A stretch of 33,024 nucleotides of DNA from an uncultured Sutterella sp. (lineage in GTDB: Bacteria > Pseudomonadota > Gammaproteobacteria > Burkholderiales > Burkholderiaceae_F). The notes under the pieces are model-generated. The model was not told the origin of the DNA and did not search any database. It saw only the letters and a list, made by a program, of their open reading frames with translations. Position numbers and translations under genes: made by a program. Shown here one piece after another: positions 6,935 through 15,131 of the stretch. Within the stretch, counting starts at the first letter, position 1. Each line of letters starts with the position of its first letter. The stretch is from positions 1 through 33,024 of the forward strand of contig CAJKSP010000027.1 in assembly GCA_905202595.1 (NCBI GenBank). Direction: 5' to 3'.

Positions 6935-8308
6935 TTAGTTGCGCAGGCTGTGGATCGGAGCCGGAATGCGGCCGCCGAGCTTCACGAAGCCCGAAGCGTC
7001 GCCGCCCGGCACGCGGATGATGCGCGCCTCGCCGAGGAGGCCGCCGAAGACCGCCTTGTCGCCGACGGTCTTGCCGGGCACCGGAATGACGCGCACCGCC
7101 GTGGTCTTGCCGTTGATCATGCCGATGGCCGCCTCGTCTGCGATGAGGCCGGAAATCGTCGCCGCAGGCGTATCGCCCGGAATGGCGATCATGTCGAGGC
7201 CCACGGAGCAGACGGAGGTCATCGCCTCGAGCTTTTCGAGCGTGAGGCGTCCCGTGCGCGCCGCTTCTTCAATGGCGCTGTCTTCCGACACAGGAATGAA
7301 GGCGCCCGAGAGGCCGCCCACATGCGAAGAAGCGAAGACGCCGCCCTTCTTCACCTGATCGTTGAGCATGGCGAGAATGGCGGTCGTGCCGGGCGCGCCG
7401 ATGCTCGAAAGGCCGAGCGACTGGAAGATTTCGCCCACGCTGTCGCCCACCGCCGGGGTCGGCGCGAGCGAGAGATCAGCGACGCCAAAGGGCAGGCCAA
7501 GGCGCTTCGCCACTTCGTTGCCGATGATTTCGCCCACCCGCGTGACCTTGTAGGCCGTGTGCTTGATCACCTCGGCCGCATCCGTAACCGTGAGCAAATC
7601 GCCTTTGGCTTCGCGCGCGCGGTCGAGCGCCTTCTTCACCACGCCCGGTCCCGAAACGCCGACGTCGATCACGACGTCGGGCTCGCCCACGCCGAGGTAG
7701 GCGCCGGCCATGAAGGGCACATCCTGCGGGATGTTGCAGAAGACGACGAGCTTGGCGCAGCCGATGGCGTCGCGATCCTTCGTCGCCTCCGCCACATCGA
7801 GAATGCGCTCGCCCATGAGCCGCACCGCATCCATATTGATGCCCGCCTTGGTGGAGCCGACATTGATGGACGAGCAGATGCGGTCCGTCACTGCCAGCGC
7901 TTCCGGCAGCGCATCGATGAGATTCGCTTCGCCCGGCGTCATGCCCTTTTCGACAAGCGCGCCGAAGCCGCCGATGAAGTCGACCCCCACCTCCTTGGCG
8001 CACTCGTCGAGCACGCGGCAGGCGGCCACCATCTGATCGCGCGAGAAGCTCGCGCAGACGGTGCCGATGGGGCTCACGGAAATGCGCTTGTTGACGACGG
8101 GCACGCCGTAGCGGTCGCCGACGTCGTTGCAGGTTTCGACGAGGCGCTCGGCGTTCTTCAGAATCTTCGAGCGCACCTTGTAGGCAAAGCGGTCAAAGTC
8201 TTCCGTCGCGCAGTCAAAGAGGCTGATGCCCATCGTGACGGTGCGCACGTCGAGGTGCTCCTCGCGGAGCATGTTGATGGTCGAAAGGACCTCGCGGTCT
8301 GTGAGCAT
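6935..8308 (-). CDS. UPF0210 (DUF711, PFL-family) protein
   Basis: A 457-residue, full-length member of the UPF0210 family, with no secretion signal and therefore cytoplasmic. Glycine-rich conserved blocks are visible: the early VTMGISLFDC segment, VVNKRISVSPIGTVC, SSINVGSTKAGINMDAVR, IDVGVSGPGVVKKAL, ADLSLAPTPAVGDSVGEI and GLDMIAIPGDTPAATISG. The family resembles pyruvate formate-lyase-like folds in structure, but its reaction is not established; no function is claimed here. In many bacteria it is encoded next to a small ACT-domain protein (UPF0237). The same pairing is seen here: the double-ACT gene ends 33 nt upstream, so the two are very probably co-transcribed and work together. AGGAGC precedes the ATG. 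It ends in its own terminator. Confidence 0.9.
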   Translation of the reverse strand: MLTDREVLSTINMLREEHLDVRTVTMGISLFDCATEDFDRFAYKVRSKILKNAERLVETCNDVGDRYGVPVVNKRISVSPIGTVCASFSRDQMVAACRVLDECAKEVGVDFIGGFGALVEKGMTPGEANLIDALPEALAVTDRICSSINVGSTKAGINMDAVRLMGERILDVAEATKDRDAIGCAKLVVFCNIPQDVPFMAGAYLGVGEPDVVIDVGVSGPGVVKKALDRAREAKGDLLTVTDAAEVIKHTAYKVTRVGEIIGNEVAKRLGLPFGVADLSLAPTPAVGDSVGEIFQSLGLSSIGAPGTTAILAMLNDQVKKGGVFASSHVGGLSGAFIPVSEDSAIEEAARTGRLTLEKLEAMTSVCSVGLDMIAIPGDTPAATISGLIADEAAIGMINGKTTAVRVIPVPGKTVGDKAVFGGLLGEARIIRVPGGDASGFVKLGGRIPAPIHSLRN

Positions 8309-8341
8309 GAAATGAAGCTCCTAATTGAAAAAGCGGCCGAT

Positions 8342-8917
8342 TCAGTCGACCTTGACCCGATGGACGGCTTCAAAGATGTCCCGATGCTGCAGCCGCGCCG
8401 AAAGACCGAGCGAGCGGGCTCGGCCTTCAAGCACGGCGCTCAGCGCGCGCCGGTCGACGGCGGCGGGCACGCTGACCTCGAACACCGTGAAGTAGTCGCC
8501 TTCGCCGGACGGGAATGCGCGCAGGCTTTCGATATTGATGCGCTCGCCGGCAAAGATCTTCGAAAAGGCCGCAATGATCCCGCTGCGGTCCGGCCCCCAG
8601 ACGCTGACCACATAGGGCTCGCCCGCCGTCTCGCTTGTAGCGGGCGGCTCAAAGTCGCGCACGAGCACCGATTGATGCAGAGACTTGTCGCGGATCTCCG
8701 CCTTGAGCGCCGCCTCGACGGCGTCGTTGCTGAGCGCTTCAGGCTTTTCGACGGTGCCGATGAGCGCAAACTGCCCGTGAAGCGTCACCTGGCTCACTTC
8801 CTCGAGATTGCAGCCCTGGGCGGAGAGCACGGCGGAAACGGCCGAGACGACGCCCGGCATGTCGAGGCCGATGACAGCGACAACGATGCGCTTCTTGTCC
8901 TCTTTGGATTCGGTCAA
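8342..8917 (-). CDS. Double-ACT-domain regulatory protein (GcvR-like)
   Basis: Two ACT domains in tandem in 191 residues: the first begins RIVVAVIGLDMPGVVSAVSAVL (about 10-31), the second YVVSVWGPDRSGIIAAFSKIF (about 105-125). Such proteins bind amino acids and act as regulators; the closest named type is the glycine-cleavage repressor GcvR. Its position just before the UPF0210 gene recalls the UPF0237/UPF0210 pair, where the ACT partner is usually a single domain. The start is probably TTG at 8917: GGAG lies 7 nt upstream and the conserved region begins at once. The frame stays open 55 codons further upstream, but that part shows no conserved features or start context. No DNA-binding domain is visible, so any regulation would be through protein contact. 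Confidence 0.82.
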   Translation of the reverse strand: MTESKEDKKRIVVAVIGLDMPGVVSAVSAVLSAQGCNLEEVSQVTLHGQFALIGTVEKPEALSNDAVEAALKAEIRDKSLHQSVLVRDFEPPATSETAGEPYVVSVWGPDRSGIIAAFSKIFAGERINIESLRAFPSGEGDYFTVFEVSVPAAVDRRALSAVLEGRARSLGLSARLQHRDIFEAVHRVKVD

Positions 8918-9045
8918 TTGAATTCTCCATGCTTTGCGAAGCTGCAGGGAAAGCAGCCGCGCGAAAGCGCGTATTTGGATGCGGAGTATGAAGTGTATTC
9001 TCCTCGTTCGTCGCGCAGGTTCAAAAGAGCTGCAGGCGGAGGCTT

Positions 9046-9939
9046 TCAAGCGCCCGAAGGCATCCGCTCGGCCGCAAAGCACCGGGCAAAGGCGTCCGGA
9101 CGCGCCAACAGCGCCTCGAAGCGGGGGAAGGCGGCAAGCGCATTGCGCCGCGCCTCAGCTGCCGCCGCTTCAGGCGTCAGACCGCGAAGCTCGGCCGCCG
9201 CCCGCAGCGCATCCAGAATGTCGGCCGGCTCCGTCAGCAGGGGACCCGCAGCCGCTTCGCCCGCCTTGAGGCGCTCCGCCTCCCAAGCATCCCGCCGCGG
9301 CGAGCTCGGCATATCGGGCGAATCGGTTTCGAGAACCCAGGCGTCTCGGGGCGCCTGCGCGAGCCAGCGCCGAATGCGGAGGCTGCCGGCATAGGTGGCG
9401 GCGCCCCCGAAGCCGAGCTTCATGCCGAATCGCAGAAAGGCATCGCGCTCCACCGCCGATCCGTTGAAGGCGTGCATGACGCCGCCCGGAGGCGGCAGCT
9501 GCCGAAAGTATTTGAGAATCCGCGAAGCGCTCCTTCTCACGTGCACGGAAAGCGGCAGATCGAATTCGCGGGCAATCTTCAGGCAGCCGACGAAGATCCT
9601 CTCCGCCTTCGCCTGATCGATGCCCGGCTCCCAGCCGTCAATGCCCACTTCGCCGATGCCGATGAAATAGGGATCCGCCATAGCGGCGGCCACTGCTTCG
9701 CGCAGCCTGGCAAGCCCCGCCGCCTCGTCGACATCGGACACGGCAAGAGGATGAATGCCCAAGGCGTATCCGAGCCCCCATGCATGCGCCACGCCTGCCG
9801 CTTCGGCAAAGCCCGCCGGCTCGCCGGGGCAGAGGAGCATGCTTTCCACCCCAGCCGCCGCTGCAGCGGCAAGCCAAGCCGGGCGCCGGGCATTGAGCGA
9901 TGCGAGCTGCAGATGGCTGTGGGTGTCGATGATGCCCAT
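9046..9939 (-). CDS. TatD family metal-dependent hydrolase
   Basis: A TIM-barrel metallohydrolase of the TatD DNase family, 297 residues, slightly longer than the usual 255-270. Metal ligands are visible: DTHSHLQ near the N-terminus (Asp5, His7, His9), GIGEVGID (Glu), a His in LSVHVRR, another in VMHAFNG, and LETDSPDMP with the catalytic Asp. Members are 3'-5' exonucleases or deoxyribonucleases of DNA repair and turnover; some have other roles. The gene starts 23 nt after the lolD stop, in the same direction, giving a probable lolC-lolD-tatD transcript. An AGAGGC ribosome site precedes the ATG. The C-terminal 40 residues are Ala-rich and unusual. Confidence 0.9.
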   Translation of the reverse strand: MGIIDTHSHLQLASLNARRPAWLAAAAAAGVESMLLCPGEPAGFAEAAGVAHAWGLGYALGIHPLAVSDVDEAAGLARLREAVAAAMADPYFIGIGEVGIDGWEPGIDQAKAERIFVGCLKIAREFDLPLSVHVRRSASRILKYFRQLPPPGGVMHAFNGSAVERDAFLRFGMKLGFGGAATYAGSLRIRRWLAQAPRDAWVLETDSPDMPSSPRRDAWEAERLKAGEAAAGPLLTEPADILDALRAAAELRGLTPEAAAAEARRNALAAFPRFEALLARPDAFARCFAAERMPSGA

Positions 9940-9962
9940 GGCAGAAGCCTCTCTACGCTTTT

Positions 9963-10694
9963 TCAGCGCGCCTGCCGCTCGGGCTCGAGCGGCTCGAGCC
10001 GGCCGGCCGCCAGCCGCACGGCGCGCCCGCAGCGGCGGGCGAGCTCGCGGTCATGCGTGACAATGAGAACGGCCGTGCCTTCCTCCCGCGCAATAGAAAG
10101 AAAGAGCTCGAAGACTGCCGCTGCCGTCTCGTGATCGAGATTGCCCGTCGGCTCGTCGGCCAGCACGCAAGCCGGACGCGTCACGAGCGCGCGCGCAATC
10201 GCGACGCGCTGCCGTTCGCCGCCGGAGAGCTGGCTCGGCAGATGCTGCGCACGGCCGGCTAGCCCCACAGCAGCCAAAAGCTCAGCCGCCCGTTCGCGCG
10301 CCTTTGCAGGATCCATGCGCCGGATGTAGAGAGGCATCGCCACATTGTCGAGCGCCGTGAATTCCGGCAGCAGATGATGAAATTGATAAACGAAGCCGAG
10401 CGCCGCATTGCGAAGCCGGCCGCGCTCACGGTCGGACAGGCCGCCGAGCGAGCGCCCGGCGATCATCACGTCGCCGGCATCGATGGCGTCGAGCCCGCCC
10501 AGAGCATGCAGAAGCGTCGACTTGCCGGAGCCGGAAGCGCCCACAATGGCGACCGTTTCGCCAGGCTGCACATCGAGATTCACGTCCTGGAGCACGGCAA
10601 CCGCCTCTACGCCGTCTCGATAGGTCTTGGCGACATGCCGCGCCGAAAGCGCAGGCTGCAGCGCCTCGCGCCGGATGTTCGACTGCTCATTCAT
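9963..10694 (-). CDS. lolD: Lipoprotein-releasing ABC transporter ATPase LolD
   Basis: The ATPase of the LolCDE complex, which extracts outer-membrane lipoproteins from the inner membrane and hands them to LolA. It has 243 residues. Walker A GASGSGKS (about 52-59), Q-loop YQFHHLLPEFTALDN, ABC signature LSGGERQRVAIARAL, Walker B VLADEPTGNLD and switch His in IVTHD are all intact. The signature helix and FHHLLPEF loop are typical of the MacB/LolD branch. The ATG at 10694 overlaps the end of the permease gene by 8 nt (TATGAATGA), which fixes the start and implies translational coupling; the frame continues 30 codons upstream without support. Confidence 0.95.
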   Translation of the reverse strand: MNEQSNIRREALQPALSARHVAKTYRDGVEAVAVLQDVNLDVQPGETVAIVGASGSGKSTLLHALGGLDAIDAGDVMIAGRSLGGLSDRERGRLRNAALGFVYQFHHLLPEFTALDNVAMPLYIRRMDPAKARERAAELLAAVGLAGRAQHLPSQLSGGERQRVAIARALVTRPACVLADEPTGNLDHETAAAVFELFLSIAREEGTAVLIVTHDRELARRCGRAVRLAAGRLEPLEPERQAR

Positions 10695-11994
10695 AGCGCA
10701 GAGCCTCCGCCGGGTGAATGCGCGCGGCGCGCCAGCTCGGATAGAGCGTCGCCGCAAGCGAAAGAAGGAAGGAGAAGACTGCAATCGGCACGATGTCCGA
10801 CAGACGCGGATCCGAGGGCATCGAGCTGATGAAGTAAATCTCCTTAGGCAGGAACTGCACGCCGAAGAGTCCTTCGATGAAGCTCACGATCGCGCCCACA
10901 TTGAAGGCCACGGCCAGTCCTGCGGCCACGCCGGCCGCCACGCCGAGCAGCCCCACGATCGTTCCCTGCGTGACGAAGATTGCCATGATCGAGCCCTGCG
11001 AAGCGCCGAGCGTCCTCAGAATGGCAATGTCGGACTGCTTCTCCTTCACCGTCATGACGAGCGTCGAGACGAGACCGAAGGCGCCGACGAGCACGATCAG
11101 GAAAAGAATGATCCCCATCATGCGCTTTTCCACCTGCACGGCGGCAAACCACGTGCGGTTCTGCCGGGACCAGTCGCTCGCGTAGCAGCCAGGCGGCAGA
11201 ACCGGCAGGAGCTCGGCCGCAATTTCAGGCGCGCGGTTCATGTCGTCAACGCGAAGCCGCAGTCCCTGCGGACCGCCCGTGCGAAAGAGCGCTGCGGCAT
11301 CGTCAAGATGCACGAGCGCCATGGCGCTGTCATATTCATAGTGGCCCGAATCGAGGAGCCCCACGACGGTGAACTGCTTCATGCGGGGAATGAGGCCCGC
11401 GGGCGTCATGTTGCCCTGCGGCGCAAGAAGCGCCACTTTGTCGCCCGGGCGAACGCGAAGGCGGTTGGCGAGATCGCGGCCGAGAATCACGCCGAAGCGG
11501 CCCGGCTTGAGAGCGGCCAGGCCGCCCTCGGCGCCAGCCGGCTCGCCGGCGCTTTCGATCGGACCGAGCGCTTCGGGCGACGTGACATTGAGCGCAAGCT
11601 CGCTCACAGACGGCTCGCTCGCAGGATCGATTCCCTTCACGAGCGCTCCCTGCACAACGCTGCCGGAGCTGAAGAGCCCCTGGCCCTGAACGAAGGGCGC
11701 CGCCGCCAGCACATGCGGCTCGCGCTCAAGCTTCTCAGCCAACGCCTTCCAGTCGGCGAGAGGCCCCGTGCTCGAGACTACCTCGATGTGCGCAATGACC
11801 GAAAGCATCCGGTCTCGAACCTCCTTCTGAAAGCCGTTCATTACCGAGAGCACGATGATGAGCGCAGCGACGCCGAGGGCAATCGACGCGACGGAAATGC
11901 CGGAAATGAAGGACATGAAGCCGTCGCGGCGGCGGCCTCTTCGGCCGGCACGCGTGTACGTGAGGCCGATCATGAGTTCGAATGGCGTCTTCAC
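10687..11994 (-). CDS. lolC: Lipoprotein-releasing ABC transporter permease (LolC/LolE/LolF type)
   Basis: Inner-membrane subunit of the lipoprotein exporter, 435 residues. One membrane segment near residues 28-52 (SFISGISVASIALGVAALI) is followed by a large periplasmic domain, then three C-terminal segments (MMGIILFLIVLVGAFGLVS, IFVTQGTIVGLLGVAAG and IAVFSFLLSLAATLYPSW) and the typical ending RAARIHPAEALRYE. The start is GTG at 11994, with GGAG 6 nt upstream; the frame runs on far upstream only because it lies opposite the next gene. Only one permease gene is present beside lolD, so the complex may be a LolF-type homodimer, unless a lolE lies elsewhere. The gene is divergent from the RpfE-like/recJ operon. 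Confidence 0.9.
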   Translation of the reverse strand: MKTPFELMIGLTYTRAGRRGRRRDGFMSFISGISVASIALGVAALIIVLSVMNGFQKEVRDRMLSVIAHIEVVSSTGPLADWKALAEKLEREPHVLAAAPFVQGQGLFSSGSVVQGALVKGIDPASEPSVSELALNVTSPEALGPIESAGEPAGAEGGLAALKPGRFGVILGRDLANRLRVRPGDKVALLAPQGNMTPAGLIPRMKQFTVVGLLDSGHYEYDSAMALVHLDDAAALFRTGGPQGLRLRVDDMNRAPEIAAELLPVLPPGCYASDWSRQNRTWFAAVQVEKRMMGIILFLIVLVGAFGLVSTLVMTVKEKQSDIAILRTLGASQGSIMAIFVTQGTIVGLLGVAAGVAAGLAVAFNVGAIVSFIEGLFGVQFLPKEIYFISSMPSDPRLSDIVPIAVFSFLLSLAATLYPSWRAARIHPAEALRYE

Positions 11995-12105
11995 TGCTGG
12001 CTCCAACCTCGGTCTGATAAAGAGAAGAAAGCGGATCGGGAAGCCCCATTCTAGAGGCAGAGGCCGAACGGCGGCCTGCGGTCCAGCTTGTACAATCCGC
12101 TGATC

Positions 12106-13245
12106 ATGACAACAGCCTTCATTCTCATTCCGGGCGCGCGCTTTCCAGCTGCCGTCGCCTCCGAGCTGCTCGGCTCGGCGACGCCGATCGAGCGCGAAGC
12201 CTACGAGGCGATCGGCGACGGGCACGAGCTTCCTGTGGTTCAGCGCATCGCCGGTCCGCTTTATGCGCGCATGCCGCACTGGTCCTGGCTTTGGAAAGTA
12301 CTGGCCCGCGCGCCCGGCGAACCTCAAGAAGCGCCGGCGCTCTGGCGCGAAGAGGGCGGCCCGCGCCTGCATGCGGCGCTCTGGCGCCTCTCCGGCGTGA
12401 CGCTCTCCGAGAACGGCCGCGTCTCGCCGGAGCCGGGCGAATTCTCCGAAGATGAAATGCTCGCGCTCCTCAGCGCCGCCTCGCCCATCGCCGCTCAGGC
12501 CGGCATGCGCGTGCAGGCTGCCGGAAGCGCCTTTTATTTCTCCCGCGCCGAAAACTGGGACGCAGCCGCCATGCCGCGGCGCGCCCTCACGGGCCTCAGC
12601 TATCAGCAGGCGCTCGAAGACGGCATTGCCGGCGCCGATGCGCCTGCCGTCCGCTCGGTCGTCTCGGCGCTCAATGCCGCCGCCGCGGCCGAAGGCTCGC
12701 CCATCGCGCGCCTGGCCGCCGCTCGTCGCGGCGCAGGGCGCCCGAGCATCGACGCCTTCTGGCTCTCGGGCGGCGGCATGGACGAATCCCACTACCCGCC
12801 CTCTCTCATCCGCAGCGTCGCCGCAGACGACCTCGCCGTGCGGGGCTGGGCCGCCGCATCGGGCATCCCCGTTTCGCGCGTCGTGCCGGTTTCGGGCCGC
12901 AAAGCTTGGCCGGAAGCGCCCGAGGGCGACGTCATCGTCGTTCTGGACGAACTTCTCGAACCTTGGCTCAGGCACGACGTCGACGCCTGGCGCAAGCGCC
13001 TGCCGGCCGTTGCCGACAGCTACCTCTGCTGGCGGGGCGCCGCGCTGGCGCGCGGCGCCGACGAGGTGCTCCCCGTCCTCTTCGGACTCGGCACCTCAGC
13101 ATCTCTGCCGGCCCGCCCGAAGCGCGCGCTCGACGCCATCCCGCTATTCCGCCGCTCGGCTCGGCCGCTGCCGGCCGAAGCCTGGCTGGTCGACAGCGCG
13201 CCCGAAGACGAAGCAGGCCGAAGCGCCGAGGAGGCGAGCGAATGA
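12106..13245 (+). CDS. RpfE-like / putative phosphoglycerate-mutase-type protein upstream of recJ
   Basis: A 379-residue cytoplasmic protein of uncertain function. Its beginning (TTAFILIPGARFP) and a later block LNAAAAAEGSPIARLAAARRG followed by SIDAFWLSGGG resemble the RpfE-like family often annotated as regulatory or as cofactor-independent phosphoglycerate mutase-like in beta- and gammaproteobacteria, often beside recJ. No catalytic motif of a true mutase is visible, so no reaction is assigned. The stop overlaps the recJ start (ATGA), which shows coupling. The ATG at 12106 has no ribosome site, and TACAAT lies only 10 nt before it; leaderless translation is possible. A TTG at 12088 is an alternative start, also without a ribosome site. 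Confidence 0.7.
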   Translation: MTTAFILIPGARFPAAVASELLGSATPIEREAYEAIGDGHELPVVQRIAGPLYARMPHWSWLWKVLARAPGEPQEAPALWREEGGPRLHAALWRLSGVTLSENGRVSPEPGEFSEDEMLALLSAASPIAAQAGMRVQAAGSAFYFSRAENWDAAAMPRRALTGLSYQQALEDGIAGADAPAVRSVVSALNAAAAAEGSPIARLAAARRGAGRPSIDAFWLSGGGMDESHYPPSLIRSVAADDLAVRGWAAASGIPVSRVVPVSGRKAWPEAPEGDVIVVLDELLEPWLRHDVDAWRKRLPAVADSYLCWRGAALARGADEVLPVLFGLGTSASLPARPKRALDAIPLFRRSARPLPAEAWLVDSAPEDEAGRSAEEASE

Positions 13246-14936
13246 CCCGAATCATCACACGGCCCTACGACCTCCGAGCGGCTGAGCGCCTTGCACAGTC
13301 CGGGGTGCTGCCTCCGATTGCGCGCGCCCTTGCCGCCCGAGGCATCGGCTCGCCTGACGATCTGGAGCAGAGCTGGGCGGGCCTCATTCCGCCTGCGGCG
13401 CTCGACGGCGCGAGAGAAGCCGCCGAACGCCTCGCCGCAGCCCGGGAGAAAGGCGAGCGCGTCACTGTTGTGGCCGACTACGACTGCGACGGCGCCACCG
13501 CCTGCGCCGTCGCGCTCCGAGGCCTGCGCATGCTCGGCATCGAGGCCGACTACTTCGTGCCCGACCGCGTGACCCACGGCTACGGCCTCTCGCCCAAAGT
13601 GGTCGACATCGTCGCAGAGCGTCGTCCTCGCCCCAATCTCATCGTGACGGTCGACAACGGCATTTCATCCGTTGCCGCCGTCGAGCACGCCAAGGCGCTC
13701 GGCATCGACGTCATCGTCACCGACCACCACCTGCCGGGGCCGGAGCTGCCGCCTGCCGCCTGCATCGTCAACCCCAACCTTGTCAACTCGGTCTTCCCGT
13801 CCAAGGCGCTGGCGGGCGTGGGCGTCATCTACTACGTGCTCCTGGCGCTGCGCGCGCTGCTGCGCGAGCGGGGCGCCTACTCGAAGGAAACGCAGCCGCG
13901 GCTCGATCAGCTCGTCGACTTCGTCGCTCTCGGCACGGTGGCCGACGTCGTGAAGCTCGACAAGAACAACCGCATCCTCGTCTCGCAGGGGTTGAAGCGC
14001 ATCCGCGCCGGCCGCACGCATCCCGGCATCGCCGCGCTCTTCAGCATCGCCGGCAAGGACGTCCTCAAGGCGGGCGTCCGCGACTTCGGCTTTGCGATCG
14101 GCCCGCGCATCAATGCGGCCGGCCGGCTCGGCACCATGGAAAACGGCATCGAATGCCTGCTGGCCGAAGACGGCGAGCGGGCGCTCTCGCTCGCGCAGAG
14201 CCTCAACGACATCAACGCCGAGCGCCGCGAGCTTGAGGTGGAGATGCAGCAGGCCGCTGAAGCCGAGCTGGCGCGGATCGACCTCGAGCACCGCGCCACC
14301 GTGACGCTCTACGACCAGAGCTTCAACGAAGGCGTCGTCGGCCTGGTCGCCGCCCGCATCAAGGAAAAGACCCACCGGCCCGTCATTGCTTTCGCGCCGA
14401 CGGAAACCCCCGGCGAGCTGAAGGGCTCCGGCCGTTCGATTCCGGGCATTCATCTGCGCGACATGCTCGACCTCGTCTCGAAGTCGCTGCCGGGCGCAGT
14501 GCTGCGCTTCGGCGGGCACGCCATGGCAGCCGGCCTTTCGATTGCCGTCGGCAGCGAAAAGGAGTTCGCCGAATGCTTTGAGCGCGTCGTGCGCGAAAAC
14601 TGCGATGCATCCGCCTTCGAACGCGTGATTCTCACGGACGGCGGACTCGCCCCCGATGAAATCACAGAGCGTCTCTGTCAGGAAATCGACCGCCAGATTT
14701 GGGGACAGGGCTTCGAGGCGCCGCTCTTTGCCAACGAGTTTACGGTGCTCAATCAAACGCTTCTGAAGGGCGCGCACCTCAAGCTCCTCGTGCAGCTCGG
14801 CCGGCAGCGCTACGACGCCATTTACTTTCGCCGCAGCGAGCCGCTTCTCGAGCACGCGAAGCTCGCCTACCGGCCGTCGATCAACGAATTTCGGGGACGC
14901 CGCTCGCTGCAGCTCGTCGTTGAAGGTTCGGAATAG
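13242..14936 (+). CDS. recJ: Single-stranded-DNA-specific exonuclease RecJ
   Basis: A 5'-3' single-strand exonuclease of the DHH superfamily, acting in RecF-pathway recombination, mismatch repair and base-excision repair. It has 564 residues, near the family norm. The DHH-family motifs are visible: VVADYDCDGATACAVAL (motif I), the DNGISS region, VTDHHLPG (DHH) and FVALGTVADVV. Then come GPRINAAGRLG and the DHHA1 part with FGGHAMAAGLSI, followed by the C-terminal OB-like domain ending LQLVVEGSE. The ATG overlaps the preceding gene's stop by four bases. It heads a plus-strand block with prfB and lysS, an order common in betaproteobacteria, although prfB has its own promoter. Confidence 0.96.
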   Translation: MTRIITRPYDLRAAERLAQSGVLPPIARALAARGIGSPDDLEQSWAGLIPPAALDGAREAAERLAAAREKGERVTVVADYDCDGATACAVALRGLRMLGIEADYFVPDRVTHGYGLSPKVVDIVAERRPRPNLIVTVDNGISSVAAVEHAKALGIDVIVTDHHLPGPELPPAACIVNPNLVNSVFPSKALAGVGVIYYVLLALRALLRERGAYSKETQPRLDQLVDFVALGTVADVVKLDKNNRILVSQGLKRIRAGRTHPGIAALFSIAGKDVLKAGVRDFGFAIGPRINAAGRLGTMENGIECLLAEDGERALSLAQSLNDINAERRELEVEMQQAAEAELARIDLEHRATVTLYDQSFNEGVVGLVAARIKEKTHRPVIAFAPTETPGELKGSGRSIPGIHLRDMLDLVSKSLPGAVLRFGGHAMAAGLSIAVGSEKEFAECFERVVRENCDASAFERVILTDGGLAPDEITERLCQEIDRQIWGQGFEAPLFANEFTVLNQTLLKGAHLKLLVQLGRQRYDAIYFRRSEPLLEHAKLAYRPSINEFRGRRSLQLVVEGSE

Positions 14937-15033
14937 CGGCCGACGGCAGAGCAAAGCGAGAAATTTTCAGACCTTTCATGGCGTTCCGATCTTTTCGCGG
15001 CGCTGAAAAGCCATTTTCAAAATGCTCTGCCGC

Positions 15034-15039
15034 TATAAT
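15034..15039 (+). promoter_or_regulatory. -10 element of the prfB-lysS promoter
   Basis: A perfect TATAAT in the 195-nt gap between recJ and prfB. No good -35 is seen at 16-18 bp (TTTTCA lies 14 bp upstream). The start of transcription would be near 15046, just before the hairpin at 15050-15088. Confidence 0.55.
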
Positions 15040-15049
15040 GACGAGCTTT

Positions 15050-15088
15050 CGTCCCGTCTGCGACCGGCGCTCGGCTGCAGACGGGACG
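15050..15088 (+). promoter_or_regulatory. Perfect 12-bp hairpin in the prfB leader
   Basis: CGTCCCGTCTGC (15050-15061) pairs exactly with GCAGACGGGACG (15077-15088) across a 15-nt loop, right at the predicted 5' end of the prfB mRNA and 44 nt before the ATG. There is no T-tract, so it is not a standard terminator. It may stabilise the mRNA end or regulate translation. Confidence 0.5.
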
Positions 15089-15131
15089 ATGCGTCATTCC
15101 CATTGCGACTGAGGACATACGGAAAAACAGA

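Noticed and set aside
6689..9394. 901-residue open frame on the plus strand
   Set aside because: It runs opposite the UPF0210 and ACT genes and part of tatD, with His/Arg/Asp-rich antisense composition; no domain seen.
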